Part shown: positions 5,120 to 10,280 of the stretch, in pieces
How positions within the stretch are numbered: position 1 is the first letter of the stretch
How the letters are laid out: each line of letters starts with the position of its first letter
DNA from: Desulfomicrobium sp.
Lineage (GTDB): Bacteria; Desulfobacterota; Desulfovibrionia; Desulfovibrionales; Desulfomicrobiaceae
DNA: 10,280 nucleotides
NCBI GenBank assembly: GCA_003542385.1
Contig: DPKT01000019.1
Coordinates: 13,906 to 24,185, forward strand
Reading direction: 5' to 3'
Program-made: the position numbers and the translations under genes
The notes under the pieces: generated by a model
Database searches by the model: none
Told to the model about the DNA's origin: nothing
The model's input: only the letters and a program-made list of their open reading frames with translations

Positions 5120-6289
5120 ATGAAACGAGAACTCCAAGGCAGATACGTGATCATTTCGACGGTGGGCGAGAAAGCTCAAGCCTTTGTTCCCGCCCCGTTG
5201 CCTCCGCGTCCGCCCATCGACTGGACACCAGAGTTGCGGAACAAATTCGACCTGGCGCTCCTGGCGCTTGGGAGACTGGACAGCGTTTCGACCTTGCTCC
5301 CGGACACCTCGCTCTTCCTGTACATGTACGTCCGAAAAGAAGCAGTGCTCTCATCCATGATCGAGGGTACGCAGTCCTCACTGTCGGACCTGCTGCTCTA
5401 CGAATTGGACCAGGAACCCGGGGTGCCGCTGGATGACGTGCGGGAAGTCAGCAACTACGTCGCGGCTCTTGATCACGGCCGGCGCCTCCTGGATGGTGGG
5501 CTGCCTTTGTCGCTGCGGCTGTTCCGAGAGATTCACGGGGTGCTTCTCAACAAGGGGCGAGGCAGCGGCCTGACGCCGGGCGAATTCCGACGCAGCCAAA
5601 ACTGGATCGGCGGCACCCGGCCGGGCAATGCTGCCTTTGTCCCTCCTCCCGCCGAGCACGTACTCGAGTGCATGAGCAATCTCGAACGTTTCCTCCACGA
5701 CCAGCCCGAGCCGACCCCGGTGTTGCTCAAGGCGGCGCTGGCTCATGTGCAGTTCGAGACCATCCACCCGTTTCTCGACGGCAATGGCCGCCTGGGCAGG
5801 CTGCTGATCACCCTGCTCCTTTACGACCAGAAGGTGCTGCGAGAGCCGATGCTCTACCTCAGCCTCTACTTCAAAACCCACCGCCAGTACTACTATGAAC
5901 TGCTCAACAATGTTCGACTGACAGGAGACTGGGAAGCCTGGCTCGACTTCTTCGCCGAGGCCGTCATCGTCACCGCCGGTCAGGCGGTGGAAACGGCCCG
6001 GCAGCTCATCGCACTCTCGAACCTTGACCGCGACAAAATCAGCGGGCTTGGCCGGGCGGCAGCGTCCACCCTGCACATTCACCGGGCTCTGTTGGAGCAC
6101 CCTATCGCCACTTCCGGCTCGTTGGCAGAGAAGACCGGCCTCACCCCGGCAACCGTCAACAAGTCCCTCGCCCACCTGGAACAACTCGGCATCGTCAAGG
6201 AGTTGACCGCCAGGAAGCGCAACCGATTGTTCAGCTATGCCGCCTATATTGAGATTATGAATAGCGGAACGGAACCGCCAGGACGATGA
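5120..6289 (+). CDS. Fic-family protein adenylyltransferase with C-terminal winged helix
   Basis: A 389-residue Fic protein, expected to transfer AMP from ATP to a hydroxyl side chain of a target protein (AMPylation). The Fic core motif is complete: HPFLDGNGRLGR at residues 216-227, with catalytic His216, the Asp/Gly-Asn-Gly-Arg ATP-binding loop and the final Arg227. An N-terminal inhibitory-helix motif S78-x-x-x-E82-G83 identifies it as class II (autoinhibited, no separate antitoxin). The C-terminal ~80 residues read as a winged helix-turn-helix (SLAEKTGLTPATVNKSLAHL region), the layout of the Shewanella SoFic group. GGAAGG four bases before the ATG supports the start. The gene is alone between a tRNA-Leu remnant and the intact tRNA-Leu, with an AT-rich leader, suggesting acquisition as island cargo. 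The target protein is unknown; DNA binding by the winged helix is inferred. Confidence 0.93.
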   Translation: MKRELQGRYVIISTVGEKAQAFVPAPLPPRPPIDWTPELRNKFDLALLALGRLDSVSTLLPDTSLFLYMYVRKEAVLSSMIEGTQSSLSDLLLYELDQEPGVPLDDVREVSNYVAALDHGRRLLDGGLPLSLRLFREIHGVLLNKGRGSGLTPGEFRRSQNWIGGTRPGNAAFVPPPAEHVLECMSNLERFLHDQPEPTPVLLKAALAHVQFETIHPFLDGNGRLGRLLITLLLYDQKVLREPMLYLSLYFKTHRQYYYELLNNVRLTGDWEAWLDFFAEAVIVTAGQAVETARQLIALSNLDRDKISGLGRAAASTLHIHRALLEHPIATSGSLAEKTGLTPATVNKSLAHLEQLGIVKELTARKRNRLFSYAAYIEIMNSGTEPPGR

Positions 6290-6302
6290 TTGAACGGTGA
6301 TC

Positions 6303-6454
6303 GACACCTCGAGGAATTTGGAGAAAGGTGACTTTCGAGGTGACAATGAAAAAGGGTCCGCGAACTGTTTCATTCGCGGACCCTTGTCATTCCTGGTACC
6401 GGAGGCGAGACTCGAACTCGCAAGAGGTTGCCCTCGGTGGATTTTGAGTCCACT
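6303..6454. repeat. Right direct repeat of the Fic element (intact tRNA-Leu side)
   Basis: The counterpart of 4725-4855 in direct orientation, starting with GACACC 13 bases after the fic stop. It holds the sequence downstream of tRNA-Leu, including its terminator, and the 3' half of the tRNA up to the anticodon stem. Beyond that point the two copies diverge, because only this side keeps the tRNA 5' half. Confidence 0.8.
6349..6385 (-). terminator. Intrinsic terminator of tRNA-Leu
   Basis: GGGTCCGCGAA (6354-6364) and TTCGCGGACCC (6373-6383) form a perfect 11-bp stem, 13 bp with the flanking A/T pairs, around an eight-base loop. Read on the minus strand it is followed by TTTTT (the A-run 6349-6353) and starts about eight bases after the tRNA CCA end. 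It could also slow plus-strand read-through from fic, but the T-run on that side is too short. Confidence 0.85.
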
Positions 6455-6479
6455 GCGTCTACCATTCCACCACTCCGGC
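6394..6479 (-). tRNA. tRNA-Leu(CAA)
   Basis: The 86-base minus-strand gene has all arms of a class II tRNA: a 7-bp acceptor, anticodon stem GTGGA/TCCAC with loop CTCAAAA (anticodon CAA, decoding UUG), a long variable arm with a GAGG-GCAA-CCTC stem, T arm GCGAG-TTCGAGT-CTCGC, discriminator A and encoded CCA. The first acceptor pair is a G-U wobble. Its 3' half is duplicated at 4797-4855, flanking the fic gene. Confidence 0.96.
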
Positions 6480-6490
6480 GTGAGGTGACT

Positions 6491-6519
6491 CAATTAGTGA
6501 AGGGGCATGGCAAAGTCAA
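6491..6519 (-). promoter_or_regulatory. Candidate promoter of tRNA-Leu
   Basis: On the minus strand TTGACT (6514-6519, five of six consensus) is followed after 17 bases by TAATTG (6491-6496), a weak -10. Transcription would begin about five bases before the mature tRNA 5' end. The position is right for a tRNA promoter, but the -10 match is poor. Confidence 0.45.
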
Positions 6520-6569
6520 CCGGATTCTTGGGGAAGTCCGGGCTGTCGGGCTTTGACCGCGGCGGGGTG

Positions 6570-6598
6570 TTGTGGCAGACAGGGCCGGTCACTATACG
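6570..6598 (+). promoter_or_regulatory. Candidate promoter of the small acidic protein gene
   Basis: TTGTGG (6570-6575) and TATACG (6593-6598) are spaced by exactly 17 bases. The predicted start near 6605 would leave a leader of only about ten bases, which still contains the GAGG ribosome binding site. Confidence 0.4.
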
Positions 6599-6615
6599 TA
6601 CTATCCGAGGATGAC

Positions 6616-6825
6616 ATGCTGAGCGAAAAATTCCTGAACGAATTCGAAGAATACCTGACCTCCGGCCGCCTGGAGGAGGATTACGGCTACTCCGACGAGG
6701 ACCGCAAGATCGAGATCCTCGAATACCTCGAACGCTTCATGGACCTGGCCGAGGAGGTCGACAAGGTGGCCACGAAACTCCTCATGCCGCACCTATCGGA
6801 AGTCTTCCCCGACAAGACGAAATAG
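6616..6825 (+). CDS. Small acidic hypothetical protein, 69 aa
   Basis: I do not recognise this protein. I chose the ATG at 6616 because GAGG (6607-6610) lies five bases upstream. The frame is open back to a TTG at 6553, but that extension crosses the candidate promoter. The 69-residue product is strongly acidic (19 Asp/Glu against 9 Lys/Arg by my count), soluble and probably all-helical. It has a hydrophobic/Glu repeat in the second half suggestive of a helical hairpin. It has no Cys, no metal motif and no membrane segment. Its last 33 bases overlap the 3' end of rsmG on the opposite strand. Codon pattern is consistent with the surrounding genes. Confidence 0.7.
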   Translation: MLSEKFLNEFEEYLTSGRLEEDYGYSDEDRKIEILEYLERFMDLAEEVDKVATKLLMPHLSEVFPDKTK

Positions 6826-7440
6826 CCGGAACCAGCGCGTCTTTCCCGCCACGGCATAGTCCCTTTCGACTTCCAGGGCGAAGCCGTCCACGGTCTCGCC
6901 CGACGCCTCGTTGCTCATGACCAGCACCCGGCCGCCCGGTGCGAGGTAGCCGCGGACCTCGGCCAGCAGCTTTTTCCACGGCATGAAGGCGCGGCTGACG
7001 ATGAGCCCGGCCTGGCGGCGGGCCTGTGGCAGGGCCTCCATGCGGGCGCAGAGGACACGGGTGCGCGGCAGGCGCATGTGCGCTGCGGCCTGCTCCATGA
7101 ACAGCGCGCGCTTCTGCCTCGGCTCCACCAGCCAGTAGTCTCCGGCTGTCCAAAAGACGCGCAGCGGGATGCCCGGCAGACCCGCCCCGGCGCCGAGGTC
7201 CAGGGTTTCGGCCGGCTGGGGCTCGATGGTCTGCAGCAGGTCGGCCAGATGCCAGGAGTCCTGGATCAGCGTCTCCAGGATTTCCTGCCAGGTGGCCGGG
7301 CCGACGAGATTCATGCGGCTGTTCCATTTGACCAGCAGGCCGAGGTACACGGCCAAGAGGCCCGTCTGGTCGTCCGTCAGAGCGCGGCCGAGCCGATCTG
7401 AGGCGGCGGCCACCCGGGCCGCGTCGAGAGTTTCGTTCAT
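6793..7440 (-). CDS. rsmG: 16S rRNA (guanine-N7)-methyltransferase RsmG
   Basis: A 215-residue RsmG (GidB), which methylates N7 of the guanine in the 530 loop of 16S rRNA using S-adenosylmethionine. The family N-terminal segment WNSRMNL (residues 39-45) is followed by the SAM-binding glycine motif DLGAGAGLPGIPL (81-93). The later 'VSRAF' strand and 'YLAPGGRVLVM' strand-turn are also typical. The frame stays open upstream into the antisense of fabD, but homology begins at the ATG at 7440, so the longer reading is spurious. The ribosome binding site is weak (AGGG nine to ten bases upstream). The 3' end overlaps the small acidic protein gene on the other strand by 33 bases. It is divergent from fabD across a 126-base gap. 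It is not beside gidA (mnmG), parA or parB, its common neighbours elsewhere. Confidence 0.93.
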   Translation of the reverse strand: MNETLDAARVAAASDRLGRALTDDQTGLLAVYLGLLVKWNSRMNLVGPATWQEILETLIQDSWHLADLLQTIEPQPAETLDLGAGAGLPGIPLRVFWTAGDYWLVEPRQKRALFMEQAAAHMRLPRTRVLCARMEALPQARRQAGLIVSRAFMPWKKLLAEVRGYLAPGGRVLVMSNEASGETVDGFALEVERDYAVAGKTRWFRLFRLVGEDFR

Positions 7441-7496
7441 GATCTGCCCTGTCCGTTTCGGATCTTTGCCCCCCCGTGGCCGCGGCTCGGCCCGGC

Positions 7497-7553
7497 GGGG
7501 GATTTCCCCCTTTACCTGCGGGGGTGCTGCGGATACAAGCAGCACAGTTTTTT
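7497..7553 (+). terminator. Terminator-like hairpin in the fabD leader, with alternative G/C-run pairings
   Basis: GTGCTGC (7524-7530) and GCAGCAC (7539-7545) form a perfect 7-bp stem with an eight-base loop, followed by AG and six T (7548-7553): an intrinsic-terminator shape ending only four bases before the fabD ribosome binding site. Upstream, GGGGG (7497-7501) can pair with CCCCC (7506-7510). That C-run, or the seven-C run at 7469-7475, could pair instead with GGGGG at 7520-7524, which overlaps the base of the terminator stem. This could be an attenuator, or a stop for read-through across rsmG. Confidence 0.55.
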
Positions 7554-7566
7554 GACTGGAGGAACA

Positions 7567-8505
7567 ATGAATATGGTAAGCATCGTTTTTCCCGGCCAGG
7601 GCTCCCAGGAACCCGGCATGGGCCGTGATCTGGCCGAGCACTCCGCCGAGGCCATGGAACTGTGGAAAAAGGCGGAACGCCAAAGCGGCCTTCCCCTGCG
7701 CGAAATATACTGGGACGGCGACGAAAGCGCCATGGCGGCGACGCGGAATCTGCAGCCCGCTCTGACCGTTGTCAACATCAACCTCTGGCGCTTCCTGGCC
7801 GAAAGACTCAGCCCCGCTGGTGCCGCCGGGCACAGCCTGGGCGAATACTCGGCCCTGTGCGCGGCCCAGGTCCTGCCCGAGGACCAGCTCCTCGAACTGG
7901 TCTGCCTGCGCGGCAGGCTCATGGACGAGGCCGCCAACCAGGACGGCGCCATGGCCGCCATCCTCAAGCTGGAACAGGCCCAGGTGGAGACCCTGGTGGC
8001 GGCAGCCGCCGCAGCCACGGGCCAGGAGATCCGCATCGCCAACTACAACACCCCGGGCCAGTTCGTGGTCAGCGGGCACGCCCAGGCCGTGGACCACGTC
8101 TGCGCCGGGACCAAGCCCCTCAAGGGCCGCGCCATGACCCTGCCGGTCAGCAACGCCTTCCACTCGCCCTACATGAGCGAGCCCGGCGCCGAGTTGTCCA
8201 GATACATGGATAAGCTGGACTGGCGGGACCCGAAGATCCCCGTCTACCTGAACGTCACGGCCAGGCCCGAGCCCTCCGGCGCGGCCCTGAAGGAGGTCAT
8301 GAAAAAACAGATGACCTCGTCCGTGCTCTGGACCCAGACCATCGAGAACCAGTACGCCGACGGCATGCGCGCCTTCATCGAACTGGGCCCCAAGGGCGCC
8401 CTTTCCCGCATGATTTCGCAGATCCTGAAGGACCGGGACGGGGTCAAGACCCTGGCCGTGAGCACCATCGAACAGTCGGCCGCCATCGAGGAGACCCTGG
8501 CATGA
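7567..8505 (+). CDS. fabD: Malonyl-CoA:ACP transacylase FabD
   Basis: A 312-residue FabD, which moves malonyl from CoA to acyl carrier protein to feed fatty-acid chain elongation in the cytoplasm. The oxyanion-loop motif FPGQGSQ is at residues 8-14. The nucleophile motif GHSLGE holds Ser90, the carboxylate-binding arginine is in the LRGRLM segment (Arg115), and the catalytic His199 is in NAFHSPYM. All key residues and the ~310-residue length are normal. GGAGG (7558-7562) lies four bases before the ATG at 7567; a second in-frame ATG at 7573 with ten-base spacing is a possible alternative. The stop overlaps the argS start as ATGA, implying translational coupling. Other fab genes are not adjacent. 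A terminator-like hairpin just upstream suggests leader-level control. Confidence 0.95.
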   Translation: MNMVSIVFPGQGSQEPGMGRDLAEHSAEAMELWKKAERQSGLPLREIYWDGDESAMAATRNLQPALTVVNINLWRFLAERLSPAGAAGHSLGEYSALCAAQVLPEDQLLELVCLRGRLMDEAANQDGAMAAILKLEQAQVETLVAAAAAATGQEIRIANYNTPGQFVVSGHAQAVDHVCAGTKPLKGRAMTLPVSNAFHSPYMSEPGAELSRYMDKLDWRDPKIPVYLNVTARPEPSGAALKEVMKKQMTSSVLWTQTIENQYADGMRAFIELGPKGALSRMISQILKDRDGVKTLAVSTIEQSAAIEETLA

Positions 8506-10157
8506 AAGCCAAAAACTACATTTTCGAAAAATTGACGGCCCTCATGGCCTCCAAGGGCTTTGAGCTGCCCGCCAAGACGACCATCGAGGCCCCAAAGAGC
8601 GAACAGCACGGCGACATGGCCACCAACATCGCCATGGTCATGCCCAAGGAGAAGGGCCAGAACCCGCGCGCCCTGGCCGAAGGCATCAAGGCCGAGCTGC
8701 TGGCCGCCTGCCCCGAGATCGAGAGCATCGACATCGCCGGCCCCGGCTTCATCAACTTCACCTTCAAGCCCGCCTTCTGGCAGGACGTGGCCCTGACCGC
8801 CCTGGAAAACGGGTCGAATTTCGGCCGCGTCGACGTGGGCAAGGGCCGCCGCGTGCAGGTCGAGTACGTCTCGGCCAACCCCACGGGCCCCCTGCACATC
8901 GGGCACGGACGCGGCGCCGCAGTGGGCGACAGCCTGACGCGCATCCTGCGCTTCACGGGCCACGAGGTCGAGACCGAGTACTACCTGAACGACGCCGGCC
9001 GTCAGATGCGCCTTCTGGGCCTGGCCGTGTGGGTCCGCTACCAGCAGGCCTGCGGCATCGAGATCCCGTTCCCCGAGGACTGCTACCGCGGCGACTACAT
9101 CAAGGACATCTCCGCGGCCCTGCTGGCCGAAAAGGGCCGGGCCCTGCTGGACCTGCCCGAGGAGGAGGCCCTTGACCTGTGCTACGAGCGCGGCATGAAG
9201 GACATCCTCGACGGCATCAAGAAGGATCTCGTCGACTTCCGCGTCGAGCATCAGCACTGGTTCTCGGAGAAGAGTCTGGTCGACGGCGGCCAGGTCGAGG
9301 CGACCCTGAACCGCCTGCTGGCCGAGGGCCGCGCCTACGAGCAGGACGGCGCCCTGTGGTTCCGCACCACGGAGTTCGGCGACGACAAGGACCGCGTGCT
9401 GCGCAAGTCCGACGGCCTGCTGACCTATTTCGCCTCGGACATCGCCTACCACGACAACAAGATCGGCCGCGGCTTCGACCTCATGGTCGACGTCTGGGGC
9501 GCCGACCACCACGGCTACGTGCCGCGCATGAAGGCGGCCATCGAGGCCATGGGCAAGGACCGCGAGGCCCTGCAGGTCATCCTCATTCAGCTCGTCAACC
9601 TGATCCAGGGCGGCGAGCAGATCGCCATGTCCACCCGCGCCGGCAAGTTCGAGACCCTGGCCGACGTCTGCGCCGAGGTTGGCGTGGACGCGGCGCGCTT
9701 CATCTTCCTCTCGCGCAAGAGCGACTCGCACCTGGATTTCGACCTCGACGTGGTCAAGCAGCAGTCCATGGACAACCCGGTCTACTACGTGCAGTACGCC
9801 CACGCCCGCATCAGCTCCCTGCTGCGCAAGGCCGCCGAGCAGGGTGTGGAACTGCCCGAACCGACGCGCGAGCTGATGGCCCTCCTGACCACGCCCGAGG
9901 ACAAGGCCCTGTTCAAGGCCCTGGACGCCTTCGAGGACACCATGGAGCTGGCCGCCCGCACACTCTCGCCCCACCACGTCAGCCATTACCTGATGGAGCT
10001 TGCCGGGCTGCTGCACCGGTATTATACCGTGCACCACATCCTCTCCGGCGAGGACCAGGACCTGCTGCGGGCCCGCATCCTCCTCTTCCGCGCCGTGGCC
10101 GGCGTGATCGCGAGCGGCCTCGACCTGCTGGGGGTGCATGCCCCGGAACGCATGTAG
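8502..10157 (+). CDS. argS: Arginyl-tRNA synthetase
   Basis: A 551-residue class I aminoacyl-tRNA synthetase that charges tRNA-Arg. Residues ~1-90 match the ArgRS-specific N-terminal domain that contacts the tRNA elbow. The catalytic domain carries SANPTGPLHIGH with HIGH at 132-135. The KMSKS-equivalent loop reads IAMSTRAG (374-381), so its first lysine is replaced by alanine; degenerate KMSK loops are known in many ArgRS. The C-terminal ~115 residues are the helical DALR anticodon-binding domain, ending in the usual LLGVHAPERM. Length is normal. The start overlaps the fabD stop by four bases (ATGA), so the two are translated as a coupled pair. A membrane-anchored protein gene starts 16 bases downstream. 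Confidence 0.97.
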   Translation: MKAKNYIFEKLTALMASKGFELPAKTTIEAPKSEQHGDMATNIAMVMPKEKGQNPRALAEGIKAELLAACPEIESIDIAGPGFINFTFKPAFWQDVALTALENGSNFGRVDVGKGRRVQVEYVSANPTGPLHIGHGRGAAVGDSLTRILRFTGHEVETEYYLNDAGRQMRLLGLAVWVRYQQACGIEIPFPEDCYRGDYIKDISAALLAEKGRALLDLPEEEALDLCYERGMKDILDGIKKDLVDFRVEHQHWFSEKSLVDGGQVEATLNRLLAEGRAYEQDGALWFRTTEFGDDKDRVLRKSDGLLTYFASDIAYHDNKIGRGFDLMVDVWGADHHGYVPRMKAAIEAMGKDREALQVILIQLVNLIQGGEQIAMSTRAGKFETLADVCAEVGVDAARFIFLSRKSDSHLDFDLDVVKQQSMDNPVYYVQYAHARISSLLRKAAEQGVELPEPTRELMALLTTPEDKALFKALDAFEDTMELAARTLSPHHVSHYLMELAGLLHRYYTVHHILSGEDQDLLRARILLFRAVAGVIASGLDLLGVHAPERM

Positions 10158-10173
10158 CCGCATCCAGGGAACC

Positions 10174-10280
10174 ATGATCACACGCAAGACGAGCACAGCA
10201 AAAAAAGGAAAGGACTCCAAGGGGTTCACGTTCCAGCTCGGTCTGACGGGCTTCATGTCCCTGGCCGTGCTGGTCGTCAT
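10174..10280 (+). CDS. N-terminus of a membrane-anchored protein (possible SPOR-domain protein), cut by window end
   Basis: Only 35 complete codons are visible. The ATG at 10174 follows AGGGA (10166-10170) and lies 16 bases after argS, so it probably belongs to the same operon. About 17 Lys/Arg/Thr/Ser-rich residues are followed by an uncleaved-looking hydrophobic segment from about residue 18 (FQLGLTGFMSLAVLVV), the layout of a single-pass inner-membrane protein with a short cytoplasmic tail. From memory, Desulfovibrio genomes often carry a SPOR-domain protein after argS, but no SPOR sequence is in view, so this identity is inference from position. Confidence 0.6.
   Translation, partial: MITRKTSTAKKGKDSKGFTFQLGLTGFMSLAVLVV

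Noticed and set aside
5378..6493. 371-codon minus-strand frame over fic and tRNA-Leu
   Set aside because: It runs through a tRNA gene and its terminator and is antisense to a complete Fic domain.
6793..8163. 456-codon version of rsmG, which would look like an N-terminal fusion
   Set aside because: The extra N-terminal part is antisense to fabD; RsmG homology begins at the ATG at 7440 and the 126-base intergenic leader lies within the extension.
8244..10280. 678-codon open frame on the minus strand antisense to fabD and argS
   Set aside because: It mirrors the codon bias of high-GC argS, has low-complexity Gly/Val/His/Leu content and matches no family, while the plus strand encodes complete FabD and ArgRS motifs.
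1..10280. CRISPR array, insertion sequence, integrase or toxin-antitoxin pair
   Set aside because: No regularly spaced repeats, transposase or recombinase motif were seen. The Fic protein carries its own inhibitory motif and has no adjacent small antitoxin gene.

Overview
The window looks like chromosome from a high-GC, anaerobic or microaerophilic Deltaproteobacterium (Desulfobacterota), most likely of the Desulfovibrionales. This assignment rests on overall gene style: a class A flavodiiron protein, a hemerythrin-like protein, the fabD-argS-small membrane protein order, and GC-rich codon use. It is an inference, since no 16S rRNA or other diagnostic marker lies here.

Layout. (1) 1-1755, plus strand: the 3' part of a HAMP-GGDEF diguanylate cyclase, then an unrecognised 318-residue soluble protein. 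(2) 1862-4114, minus strand: a probable oxygen/NO-defence cluster read in the order flavodiiron protein, DUF488 (YeaO-like) protein, hemerythrin-like protein. (3) 4291-4722, plus strand: a small multidrug resistance transporter of the SugE/Gdx guanidinium-exporter type. It has a recognisable sigma-70-like promoter and a guanidine-II (mini-ykkC) riboswitch made of two hairpins with ACGA and ACGG loops. The 3' arm of the first hairpin is complementary to the Shine-Dalgarno sequence. (4) 4725-6479: a Fic-family protein AMPylase gene with an AT-rich leader, bracketed by a degenerate copy of the 3' half of tRNA-Leu plus its downstream sequence (left) and the intact tRNA-Leu(CAA) gene with its terminator (right). 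This is the footprint expected of a small island at a tRNA gene, with no integrase remaining. (5) 6616-7440: a small acidic protein of unknown function, convergent with and overlapping rsmG. (6) 7567 to the end, plus strand: fabD and argS, overlapping by 4 bases, then the start of a membrane-anchored protein. A terminator-shaped hairpin sits immediately upstream of the fabD ribosome binding site.

How the parts work together. The minus-strand cluster would reduce O2 or NO (flavodiiron protein) and sense or bind O2 or NO (hemerythrin-like protein), with DUF488 as an uncharacterised partner. The SugE/Gdx unit is a self-contained guanidine-responsive export module. The fabD-argS unit is housekeeping. 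The parts most worth a second look are the tRNA-flanked Fic element, the guanidine-II/SugE unit with its extra hairpin over the ribosome binding site, and the fabD leader hairpin. I saw no CRISPR array, transposase or integrase.
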